A DNA stretch of 64,000 nucleotides from Lunularia cruciata. Its lineage: Eukaryota > Streptophyta > Marchantiopsida > Lunulariales > Lunulariaceae. Shown piece by piece: positions 9,192 to 20,947 of this stretch (positions are counted from its first letter, which is position 1; the number at the start of each line of letters is the position of its first letter). The position numbers and the translations under genes are program-made. Under the pieces are notes generated by a model. It was not told the origin of the DNA, did no database searches, and worked only from the letters and a program-made list of their open reading frames with translations. The DNA lies in NCBI GenBank assembly GCA_948567375.1, contig OX419755.1, positions 79,936,218 to 80,000,217 on the forward strand, in the 5' to 3' direction.

Positions 9192-12183
9192 AGCACCACT
9201 CCAAGTAAACCCATTGTGTATTGCAAGGCTAACTCCTCTGGAATCCCCAAAGAACTCTGTCGTGACAAGTAACCGCAAACCACCAACCGCAAATTGCAAT
9301 TACCCCTCCAAGTGCCAACACTACCAACCAAGCACCACCAAGTGCCAACACCACCAACCAAGCACCACCAAGTGCCAACCCTAACGGAACACTACCCACT
9401 AATGTAACTCTAACTAAGACAACTATACTAGGAGAAAGGATGACCTATAACTAATCATCACAACACGCACTCTCATGGTCTATAAGTCATCACTTTTGGC
9501 CTCATTAGAGAGAAACATAGATAGTTTGATTGGCCATCACACCAGCCTCACTATTGAGAGCACACTAGAGCACCAACACTCTAAATTTAGGGCACCTCAC
9601 ACAAATACGGTGCACAAACAAGAAGTAGAGAATGGAGGGGGTCCAATCACAAGAAGGCTAAACAAAAACCCTCCATCTCATAAAGCAACACCGGATTGAC
9701 TCTATCACCATTTGGCATTTGACATAATCGGAGTACCGATTTGCTTCTTGAGTTATGAGGATCTCTAGAGAATGGGATCAAAGTTCTTTCACCAAAATAT
9801 GACGCAAATCCTTCACAAAATCTGACATAAATTTGACGTAAATTTGACATCAAATCCCTTAATTTGGCTGACCACTAAATCCTCCATTGACTCTTCTTTT
9901 GAGCCAAATTGGAAAAATCAGTGTTGTCTAATCTCTAATTCACGGGAGTGGGTTCCCAACTCCACCTTCAATTTCACTTTTTGAGCTCAACTTGCACTAG
10001 ATTGGTCATGTATTCAACTCTTGAGTTCAAAATCACAACTATCATTTGAAATCAACTTTCTCTAGCTCCAAATTTGGCCAGTGCTTCCATACACAGTCAC
10101 TCTTAGGGAAATTAGAACTACAATCATGGTACCATGATCCACCAGGCTTGGAGATACAACCACCACCATCCTCAGTTCCTGCACCCAATTTCCCCTTGAC
10201 TCTCACTTCTTCGTTGTAATCAGTTTGTTTACACCACTCAAATCAACTCAACTCAACTCAACTCATATCAATACTTGATATGTCACTCTATAAACTATGA
10301 AATTGGGCACTAATTACAATCAAGCCACACCCACTCTAGCTAAGAGAATCCAGGTGATACTTGCCGGCCTTTGTCCACCATAGCCAAGAACTCAAAGGCT
10401 CAACATTAGAGAAGTGAGCTCTATGGAGCTGCACTTCAAAAGTATACCCATGGACTTGAGCTAGGTCTGAAACCCTAACGGTCCCACTGATGGTCACACC
10501 CAATGGTGCAAAGTAACGATGGGCCCTACCATGAAATCAGTACCCTAAACACAAAATCTGACTGTTGGAAAGTAGTCTACAAGTGACTGCTAAAATACCT
10601 CTAACTACTATTACTGAAACTCCAATGTCTGAGCAATCTAGATGTGACACTAGAAATGGCATGACATCTTGGTAGATCTAACCATTGCTCAATCTAAATT
10701 TGAGCTAATATATATATCATAAGATTTGAGTGACTATATCATGAAATGCATCATGGACTTTGGTGTGCATCTCTCACTTGATATTATAAAATTTTACTTG
10801 ACATTATAAAAGTGTATCCCTTGCATGGCATATAGAGAACCACATGTGCACCAGTTTGGAAGTCTTATGAGAATTGGATATGGGAGACCCAAGCTCAATC
10901 TTAGTTCTATGGTAAACTCCTAAAAAGTAAAATAGAAGTTGTAAATCAAGGGTAAAGCATAGAACCAAGTTCCAAAGCTCTTCTCCCTGCAAGAGAGGAT
11001 CCTAATTGTCATGTAGAGGCACATCAATGAGTATGTTAGTAGTATGTGAGTGTGCATATGCTCACTAAGATCTGCTTGGAGCTTCCTAGAATCTAAAAAT
11101 ACAAATTTAATAAAATTGAGGAGTGTCTTGCATACATGGCTTGGTAGTAAGTCACAAGCCAAGTAAAAATATACCAGAAATTCATAAATTATCAATCCAC
11201 TATTGTGATAGGTGCCAATATAATATGATGACCCTCATATAAGAACATCTTTGCTAAACAAGGGACATCTAGAACCCAAGCTCCAATATATATATTGTTG
11301 GTGCTATGGCCTAGTGCTCTATGAAGCCACATTTGCATATGACAATAAGGAGAGCTATCTACTATCTATGCCACTCATTTGATAGCTATAGTAGTATGTA
11401 TGACCCTAAAAGAGTAGAAAAAGTATAGTAGATAGTATTTCAAACATCTACAAATGTGACAACAATGCTTGTGATAGCAAGGAAGTTTGTGCTAAATATA
11501 ATGTCCTAGGAAGGTAATCTAGTAAGAATGAAATAGACCACATGGATAGTACCCAACCTAAAGAGGAGGGTGAGCATGGGAAATGACATGTACTAAGGTG
11601 TCTAATATGAATGAACTACAAAAATACTCATGTTCCTAAGGAGAGTCTAAAATTCTCAAACCACCCACATGGAACTAGAATTTTGGTGGGAAATTTGAGG
11701 AAATAAGTACCATGCATTTGCTCTAAACTTTACATTGACAAGACTTGACTTGTCAAGAGACACAAGTGTAGGTCCTAGTTTTTTTCCTTGTTTGTTTTTT
11801 ATCCTTTTGCAAAAATATGGTGCCATTGAATGCCAAGCTGACTTTGTAATTCAAATGACATGTAATCCAAACCTTTGGCTAGAATAAGTTTTCTAACCAA
11901 AAACTCTCATTTGGATTATTCTCAATCTCATATTCTTGGTACTATTATTTTATAGGAAGTAACTAAAGAGGCTCAAACTTGTACGCTCTCCTTTGGTCCT
12001 TTTGCTATTTATCAGTATTTCAACTTTTTATTTATATTACATATTGGATTATCATCTAAGTAGATGTACCAAGATGGAACCAATGTATTCATTAGGTATC
12101 TCTTCATAATTGACATCCTAATAATATCATAAGGTTCCTTTTGCTTGGTTTTATTATCATTAACGTAGATTTGATGATGTTTA
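9192..12183. other. Repeat-derived sequence without a recognisable gene
   Basis: Part of this stretch is probably the 5' LTR of the methyltransferase element. The segment 9400-9660 resembles 53690-53950 in the right flank, which supports a repeat origin. A CAACT run lies near 10236-10262. The rest is AT-rich with only short, unsupported open frames. Confidence 0.5.
9301..9380. repeat. 30-bp tandem repeat, about 2.7 copies
   Basis: The unit AGCACCACCAAGTGCCAACA plus ten further bases repeats in exact 30-bp register at 9301, 9331 and 9361. The last copy is partial. It lies in the presumed LTR or leader upstream of the gag. Confidence 0.85.
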
Positions 12184-14324
12184 CTAAATAGGATAATTTA
12201 GGAGGATTGTTAAGTTGATCTTCTCTTTGTTAGAGAGAAGATTGAGAAGAGTGATCACATCAACTATAATGACACTCAAGATTACACACGCTTTGTCTAT
12301 CCTTTTGTTGATCATTCCAAGAATAACTATTGAGTCATGGGATTCTTAGCAATTTAGGCAAGTCGTACCTTGGGATTATTTGAGACTCATTTTCCATGTC
12401 CACATTATTCCATAATCTACCCCGTACACTCCATGATGAGGCTAGATGGACTTTTTGCCTACTTCTAGATTGTTTGGCACGTGATTCCTTAGACAAGTCA
12501 TCATGGTTCTTATTCCTCTTATTCCCTTGATGGTGGATGTACAAAGCATAGAGAGGTGGCTGCTAGATTTCATTTATTCCAAGCAAGGGATTGGGCTACC
12601 TTACAAGAGGAGTCTAATAAGGTTGCACATTTTAGGAGATAAGTTCCACCATAAGATACCACAAAGTCCACTCAATTATGATGGTGTAGTACATTGGGTT
12701 AGGCAAGAGAGTTTAGTAGAGCAACAAGAGTGCTACATCCTTTGTTTATAGCTAGTTCCACTGATGAGACTATTGGTAATACCATAACTAGACATAGTAT
12801 ATAGAGATGGAAATTGGTTTGGTAATATCTTGAGTGATGCTATATATGATGGTCTAAGTAGATTTGATAGAGGTGTCAGCAAAACACTACTTCCACTAAT
12901 ATGGCAAAGGTAGAAAAACACTTCGAAAACTTTAGAGCCAATTTTGGAGGCCTAAATGAAGAAAAAATAAAATGTTCTTCTACAGCAATGCCTTCTCCCT
13001 ATTTTTTTTGTCTCATCAAGAGCTTTCCAATAGTACCTTACCCATGCTATTTTGAGCTTCCTATAAGAAGATGTAGGAAGCTCAAAGATTCCCCAAATAT
13101 TCCCTTTAGTCAAACTTGTTTGGTCAACCAAATGGGACAAGGATCAACATGTCACCAATTTATGCAACTAATCTAAGGGTGGAGCTTGTTGACATATCAT
13201 CAATCCATATATCTGATCCAAGGTTGGATCTCTCTTTGGATGGATCCTCTTTGCTATATAATAAAGATAAGGTGCTCCTTTGGAACATCAGAGTATTAAA
13301 GGATGAGACCTTCTCTTATGTTTCTCATGAGGGGTTTCTTGTCCTTGAGACATTACCTTATCTCTTTGCTATGCTCACTACATCCTATGGCTAGAGAAGG
13401 AGTACCATCAGAGGTCTTGGATTATCAGCCGGAGTAACTTTTATGTCTTGATAGGTCATTGTTTGCACAAGCATTGTGCACTACTCCTCACTTCTCCTTA
13501 TGAGGCTTGTAAGGAATGGTATATGAGCATCTTAGAGATTGATTTTAGGCTAATGATCTTTCAAGTGGATTTACCAAGCTATTTCAAGTGGTTGCAATAG
13601 AGTGAGGAGAGATATTCATATGTCAATTAGTTGAGTGTTAGGTGCTAATAAACTTCTCACGATGGAGACGGACATAGAGTGCATTAGATCAATCACTCTT
13701 GGAGAGATATTTTTGTGCTTAGTTTGCTTCACCATTGTCCTTCAACATTGATCTCACTTTCAAGAGCACCTCCATATACATCAATTTGGAGTAGCTACAC
13801 TTGGAGGTTGTCAAGCTATATCTTTGGGCATCCAATCATTCCTAGATTTGGAGTGGATCATCCTATAGGAAGCTATTGAGTACACTTTTAATGGGATCTC
13901 TCAATCATTCATCTCTAGAGAGCTTGGGGAGGTTGGTGGATCCTTGGCAAGTCTCATTCCTTTTGTACGGTCATTCTATGGCTCTCTTGCTTCTCTTTAC
14001 TACTAACATGGTTGGTCATAGGTGAGAGTCACTATCTTGGAGTAAGTTGTTAGTACACAATAGGGAGATCCTTTAGGGGGATCTTTTTCTGCCATGGCTG
14101 ACTTTAGAGCTTTCCTATCTACTACTTTGGCCATGCAAGGTTGTATTTTTCCTTCATTGGCAAACAATACATACACTATGTGCCCCATAGATCAAATTAG
14201 GCAAGCCTTTGATCACTTGACTACCAAGCTACATCTTGTAGGATTGAAAGTCAAGGTGTCAAAGTGCAAAGCATAGTCCCCTTCAAGTATTCCTCCCCAC
14301 CTAGAGCTTCAAGAGGTGTGTGTT
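12184..14324 (+). pseudogene. N-terminal and palm parts of a reverse transcriptase element (first half)
   Basis: The plus strand reads AREFSRATRVL near 12700, a motif I associate with a large reverse transcriptase family of non-gypsy type. At 14030-14324 it reads a G-D-P-L-G-like turn, then FPSLANNTYTMCPIDQ and AFDHLTTKLHLVGLKVKVSK, the palm and following helix. The active-site pair is Asn-Asn where Asp-Asp is expected. The coding frame is cut at 14324 by the inserted element and resumes at 18046. Many stops are present, so this is a fossil. Family assignment (LINE-like or related) is uncertain. Confidence 0.55.
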
Positions 14325-17300
14325 TGTGACAACCCAGCAAGTATCACTTTGTGGTAATCAATAAGTAACAATTTTTTCACACAAAGATACAAGTCAAGAA
14401 TGATTAAATAAAAAGTAAAATAGTAACAAAATAGTTCTTTTTAGTTTTGTCTTTAATTTCTTGAGTAGAAACCACACTCAAAAGAGAGTAACAAGCACTA
14501 AATCATAATCTTATCACCAATAAATAACACCCATAATCACAATTCATCAATCTTTCCAAATCAATCTAGATGATGATGATTTAGTTCTTCCCAAAGAAGG
14601 CTACTTCACCATGAAACAGTTTTGCCTCAAAATTGTGTTCCACCCTTCACTGGAAGGCACAACTTTTTAAATCAAAATTGCTTTGCATCAATCGAGAGTT
14701 GCATCCATAGTTGTAAAATACTACCAACACTATGATTCCTCATAGATTCATCAAGCATTGCTTTGATTGCTATCCACTCAAGATTAAACACACAAATGGA
14801 AATTAGAGCTATAGAATCCAACATCTAACACACTCAAACTTGCACTTTGAACTTCTCCAAACACTCACAGGATGATACTTGGAATTAAGCTGGAACAACA
14901 AGCATTAAGTTACAACACTTCTCTTTACTCAACTTCAAAATAATAGTATTGAATAACAACTCATGGTGAATGCTTCCTTTAAATAGGTAGAGCATTGCAA
15001 CAATTATCTAACAACATACCATATCAATTGCTACTTTACCATTCTATAGATCCAAAATGACAATCCACTTCTTCATATCTGCCTCTTCATATCTCAAAAC
15101 TGTTACTAATTCAATCCCATGTCTACCTTGACTTTGGCTTCTACACCTAAATTATCTTCAATTGCTTCTTCTACTTTGGGTTCAACTCTAACTTCTATTT
15201 CTATCCTATCTTCAATCTAAACTAAAATTGAAGTCATCACTAAACTATCTACCTTTTCCTTCTCTCCTCTAACTTCTTCTAATGTCTCAAGTAACTCACC
15301 CAAAGACACCTTCACTCCTATTTCAAGTACCTCGCATCGGGTTTCTATTTTCTCACTACTCTTAAGCTTTTCTAACTCAGAATTCACCCTCTAATTTGAG
15401 ACAAACATCTTCCTATCTACTCTTTCTCTTAAGCAAATCAATAACTTATCCATATCTATGTCTTTTGCTTTCCTCTTCTTTATCTCTTGCACAAGCAACT
15501 TTAATTCATGCAGTATGGCTTCCTCCAACTTTACTTAAGCTCAATGCTTAACATCACCTTCAACTTCATGATAACTTCTATGATGGAGTCCGACTCACAC
15601 CTCAGAACTATCTTCTCCCAACACCTCCCTACTTCCAACTCATTTTGATACATCTTCAACTTGTCCTCAAATTTAGCTTTCAAGGCTTCTTTCTCCTCCA
15701 TATACTAAACAAGTTGAATCTCCATAATTCTGATCAATCCTCACAACCTCTCCTCCTCTTGATTTCTATTGGTCACGTTGCCAGGCCCAATTCTTCTCCT
15801 CTACACTCTTTCTCATGCTCTCTAGTTCTTACTCCATCAAAACTATCAACACCTTTAAATGTGTTACCTCCAAGTGCAGATCAAAAATTCACATTTCAAT
15901 TTATTGAATGCTACCTTCTGCTCCCTCAATTCTTTAGCTTGTTGTTCAAGTTCCTTGTTGCACTTCACAAAATTCTCTTACTAATTCTCAAAAGTCTTCC
16001 TCCAAAGAACAACATCAAACTGAAGTTCTTTGGCTTCTTCCTCTCCTTGAGTTAACTTCCTCCTTAACTCCAAGACTTCCTCATTCAAGAACTTCAATAC
16101 CTTGAACTCATCCTTCACTTCAGGATGCTCTCTTCACAGATCCTCCTTCTTCTACGACGATTGCAACAACAAAGGACATACAATCTTCAAATGTATGCAA
16201 TGCTATTGAACTCTCCTTCATTGTCTACTCTTTCTTTGGCTTCAGTCGGCACTTCTTTTGTTGGTGCCTTACCTGAAAGTCTTGATCTTTGTACTTTCAA
16301 TGTCATTTCTTCCAAGCTTTCTTCCTCCTCCTCAGCTTTACTCAGACTTGTAGCTGCAACCTACATACTTCTCTTTGATCTTGCTACTCTTGGAAACACC
16401 AAGGCCAACTCCTTTTGCTCTTTCTTCTTCCAGCTCCACCATAGGTAATTCCAAATAGGGTGTATTTCCTCCTTCCATACAATCAATTGCCGTATAGAAC
16501 TCCTCATCTTCTTCTCCCGCCACTTCATCCACCAATTGGTGGACTTTGGATTCTCCCTCACTCCCATTGCTAGACTCTTTACTATGCAATGTGAGCTCTT
16601 CTTCTTCTCCCAAATCTTCACACTTTGACTTGGCTTCTCCTTTCAATTCTTCCTTTGATGAATGGTTCTTCACCACCACCATCACTTGCTTTGGATTTAG
16701 CCTCCTCGTCTTTTGTGGCTGTAATGGTGATACTCTTCCTTTGGGTCTACCCCTCTTCCTTGGCCTTAGAATACTCACCAACACTAGCATCTCCTTCCCA
16801 GCCTTGATGAAGCTCTCATTGCCTTCATGGACTTGCCTTATGAAGCATTGCTCTCCCACACCTACAACTCAACATAATCAAGGTGAAAATGTGATACCAT
16901 CTTCATCTTTGCATTGAGTTGAGTAGATTCAGTCCAAAATAGAAATGGGTTGCAAAAGGTAATAGGGAGGCAGGTCCATTCTTCAACTATTGATCATTTG
17001 ACCTACTCTTTGGTGAAAACACTTTGCCCAATTCACCGCTTCTCCTACAAACATCTAGTGAAAGAACACAACCTATTGCTTCAAAAAATAGGTGATTTGC
17101 TCTGGCTTAAACATGGCCATTATCATGTTGACTATACCCCTTCATATTAGGTCTTTATAGTTATCTACCTTGTGCCTATTCTTAGTGTGAGACACATTGA
17201 AAAAATTCATCATCTTGGTTGTTCTTCCAAAGAATCACATTTCTAATAGAAGATGACTCCTCATACTTCTCTTGTTTCTCTCCCAAAGACTAATCTCCAA

Positions 17301-18045
17301 TCCAACTCAGTCCATCGGGCTAGATTTTCTCTCTTTCCCTCTGTCTTGGGACCGTCTTTGCAGTTGATGGCAACATTTTTTGCCATGAACCTTGGAAAGC
17401 TCAAATTCCAATTCCATGCCAAAAAGATGATGAAGAGTCTACTCGGACCTTTGATCCCTACCACTACATCTAATTGGAAAATTACAAGACTCGTCACCAA
17501 ACTCTGCTTATTACCCTTTGGTGGCATTGTGTGTGCTTCCTCACTCTTGGTCTCTAAAGATCAAACCCTCACCAAAACTTGAGATCCTAACTCCTTTGGA
17601 CAACTACTGAGAGGTATAGGATATTGTCATGACATTTTGAAACTCCCTCAATAAAGTCTCAATCTTATAGTATTTCATTGCATGATCATTCTTCAATTGA
17701 TCTTCAATTGACATACAAATTTTGCGTGTCTATTTTTTGTCACTCTCAATGTCATCTTGATCTAACTATTTTCTTTACTCATATTTTCTTGATTGGCTAG
17801 ACCCAAGGAAAAGTTGTTACAAGCTCTTTGGATTGGGTTGCGTATGTTGATACAAAGTATCCTTAATTTGGATCTATGCTTCCACAAATCCGATCCAAGT
17901 CCTTCTAACTCTGACCCAAGGTCAACTTCTTGGCTCTATGCTAAACATATGATTCTTCTCTTTTCTTCTTCATTAAGCTTCAATTTGACTTCAAAAATAT
18001 ACTTCTTTTTAAAACTAGTCAAAAATGAAAAATATGGGTACTACA
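14325..18045 (-). mobile_element. 3.7-kb retroelement insertion splitting the reverse transcriptase, possibly a long solo LTR or a non-autonomous element
   Basis: The ends are TGTGACAACCC at 14325 and GGGTACTACA at 18045, so the insert begins TGT and ends ACA. The host RT frame reads up to 14324 (LQEVCV) and resumes at 18046 (VTSIDGLCVLGVPIGFEDF), proving the insertion. The flanking 5-mers GTGTT and ATGTC fit a decayed target duplication, each differing by one transition from GTGTC. A second copy of most of this sequence lies at 49597-56341. The interior encodes remnants of an acidic coiled-coil protein on the minus strand. I saw no LTR pair inside, so the class (solo long LTR or LARD-like element) is unresolved. 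Confidence 0.65.
16338..16859 (-). pseudogene. Acidic gag-like protein remnant with AT-hook-like motif
   Basis: A 173-residue open frame starts with RQVHEGNESFIKAGKEMLV, followed by the basic PRKRGRPKGR, whose GRP core resembles an AT-hook. Next is a Lys/Glu-rich acidic tract and the conserved ending DEEFYTAIDCMEGG..PYLEL. The same order occurs at 51722-52078 (minus) and 49163-49596 (plus). Beyond it, 15100-16330 read on the minus strand looks like a broken coiled coil rich in Lys, Glu and Leu. Function is unknown. Position inside retroelements suggests a gag-like or accessory product. Confidence 0.5.
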
Positions 18046-19560
18046 ATGTCACATCTATAGATGGACTATGTGTTCTTGGAGTGCCAATAGGATTTGAGGA
18101 TTTTTTCACATGCTTCTTAGACATTGCCCTTCCAAAAGTTTTCTCCATGTGGACTATCTTCTTCTACTAGGAAGTCCATTGGTAGCATTTTGTATACTCT
18201 CCTCTAGTATTGCCCATTGATCGACTTACCTTCTTTGCACGATTCTCCCTTCCTTGACTTTCTTATCACATCTGAGAGCTTTTGATAGGAGGATTATGGG
18301 AGTCTTTGGTGCTATCATTGGACCAAGGACATTTGAGTGAGTAACAGGGGATTTAGCACATAGATAGACATCTCTACCAATCTTGTGCAAAGAGGTAGGC
18401 GTATTATCAATAGAGGAGACTACACTTATAACATTTTTGGGTAGTTGTGCTCTCTTGGCACCCCTACTTTCCCCAATTTTGTGGTTCTTGATAGGTCAAT
18501 TTTGGAGATATATGTGGTTGAGGTTGAGGAGGGATTCTTTTCTCTCCAAGTGTTATTATGGCACACGATAGATGGTCTATCCCCACAGGCATGGGAAGAT
18601 CTTCCATCCTTTGCTTCACTATAGTCACATTGGACCAGAGGTTTGGAGTCTTCCTTGTTGGAGCGATAGTGTTAGCATATGCTACATTGTCACTTAGTTG
18701 ACTCATCCATTCCTTGGGCCACTAAAGCATATCTTTGCTCTTGCCCTGGCAAGGGTGCATGCTCTTGTATCCTAGCTTGACTATGCATTAGGGCATTCCA
18801 ACTCGCATCAGCCACCTTCTCTATAATGATAAGGTTCCGCCTAGGTTTGGTCCATCCCTTTGCATGTTCATTACTCACTTGTGAGTGTGGTTCTACACTA
18901 TATGCAACAATGTTCCATATGACATAGTGTTCTTTTGGAGGCTAGAGGATAGCTACCCATGATGCCATCAGGGATATAGTGTTTGCTATGGCACGAGAGC
19001 GTGGATACCTTGCTTGGAGAAAGTGTTTGTATGCTTTGTAGACGACATGTGTTAGAGTAGACCTATACTTGGTCCGAGATGATCAAGTGATAGTGGTGGA
19101 TATTGTGGTTACATGATGCAATTTTCGAGGGAAATATTACTCATCCTCTTGGATGGGTAATCGAGCGGAGGAGCAACACACAAGGTCTCCAAGTATAGGG
19201 GTATGCAACGAGATCACCTCTTTGTTCCTCTAGCCTTGGAGTTATATGAAGCTATGGACATGGTGTTCGATACATTGGTCATGGAGTGCATTAGAGCTTA
19301 TCATATTAGACGTAAGGGGGTGCCACTCTCACTTTCATACTTTGTAGTATACTGCAGATAGCAGGTGATTGATACTCTACCGAGAGCATTGGCTAATGCA
19401 ATCCCCAAGAGAGTAATCACATTAGATGATGCTTCTTGAGATTTCTCTAGTAATTTGTAGACTTTACTACTTGCATAGCACATATATCTTAGATGCGGTT
19501 GGGTAGAATTCTCATTCCGGTACTTAGCCCCATTTTACCTCGTTTGTCTCTCCCTTGTCC
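18046..19560 (+). pseudogene. C-terminal half of the split reverse transcriptase element
   Basis: The plus frame resumes exactly after the insertion with GLCVLGVPIGFEDFFTCFLD and continues through FDRRIMGVFGAIIGP and LSIEETTLITFLGSCALLAP. It then reaches a late segment with MECIRAYHIRRKG and PKRVITLDDAS near 19280-19430. Stops interrupt every few dozen codons. The element ends near 19.5 kb, where base composition changes and CpG becomes frequent, marking the edge of the gene island. Confidence 0.55.
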
Positions 19561-20947
19561 AGCTTGAGGGGGTCTTCCCATCCCTCATGTGCTTTCCGGG
19601 GTAGCCTTTTTCTTGTTTAAACGACCCATTTCCGTGCCTCGTGTTCACGCCATTGGCTGTCAACGAGCAAGCCAATTCCCACAAGGCGTTAATCACCGGA
19701 CCACGTCATCAAAATTTAAGCGTTTTAACAAAAGAGGGGTCGATTTAACGGTCCCCAATTTAGTACGCTTTTATCTCTTCACCTCATGCAACCGGTGTTA
19801 TCATTTAATTGCTACTTCCTGAGCTAATCCGTAACTACTTCTCCATAGCAATTACCACTAAATGAGTCTAACGCATGTTTTTGTCGTGGAGTTACGCGTT
19901 GTGATAAACGTTGCTTTTGCTTTCGACACCTGATGTACGAGGTAAGTGTAAAAACTAAACATAAGAAAGAACTGCAGAACCCCGACTCGTGATTCGCGAT
20001 CTATACAGGTTCTGTAGAAGAATAAACCCTGGCATCTTCGTATACAAGATTCTGAGGGGGAAAGTCTTAGGTAGAAGCATATAGGAGTTACTTCTCTGGT
20101 GTTACCGGAGTTACTCTTTGATCGGATGGCTTAGAAACGCCCAATTCCGATGAGCCGGGAAAGAAACTGGAGGTCACCCGTTGGGGTTACAGTATAACTT
20201 GAGTAGCCAGATCGAGACGAGTCAGAAATATCACCTGGGTCAATTAGTCCCAGTAACTAGCCTTGCCCGATCTGACGCCGGGGTGTGTGCTGACGGCACC
20301 ATCGTGTTCCCGGCGGCTGACGAACCCGGTGGGAAGCGTGGTAAGTCCAGAAGATCCACACTATTCATGACACGTGGATACCAAGTTGGCGTGCTCTTAC
20401 AACCCATCCTCCGCTTTCAGATCTCGCCAATCTGGAATCATAACTTTTGACTAATCTCAGCCATCAGTTCACCGACTACTAGCATCCGACGGTTAATTAA
20501 TTCTACTGTTCCTGAATTTAGGAAAGGTTCCGATTGCTGCCCTGGCTGCCCACTGCGCAGAGAAAAGCGAGAAGTGTTATCTTCTCCCGGCCGGCTGGAG
20601 CTCCCGTCGCGCTCGCCTTGTCTATAAGCGAAAGCACGGCAAAAGACCGAAATCTCGGAAGAAGAGAAGAAGCGCAGGACGCTCTATTCCGCTGCACCGC
20701 TCTCCACTCCGTTCTCCACTGTTCTCCTTTCCCCTCCTGCGGCTGCACTCCTCTCCTCTCTTCTCCTATAGATCAATGTGATGAAGAAGCAATTGTCGTG
20801 ACAGCCTTTGAGGAGGGTTAAGTTGTGAAATTATTTCAGCGGCGGAAGAAGAGGAATTGGCTTCCTCCTTTTGGTTGATCTGCCGCTTAGGAAGGGTGTT
20901 AGTGATCAATTGTTGCGGAATTGGCCGCGTTTGCTCGAGGACGGAAG
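19561..20947 (+). promoter_or_regulatory. Upstream region and 5' leader of the bifunctional nuclease gene
   Basis: This is single-copy-looking, CpG-retaining sequence between the last retroelement and the BBD start codon. A pyrimidine-rich and GAAGAA-rich tract at about 20640-20770 fits a transcribed 5' leader. No convincing coding frame was found. The open frame at 20181-20450 has no family resemblance. Confidence 0.4.

Noticed and set aside
16125..16917. Plus-strand open frames rich in Ser and Leu.
   Set aside because: They are the complement of the Lys/Glu-rich minus-strand gag-like frame, whose motifs recur in other copies.
20181..20450. 89-residue plus-strand open frame upstream of BBD.
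   Set aside because: No recognisable domain; better explained as promoter or leader sequence.
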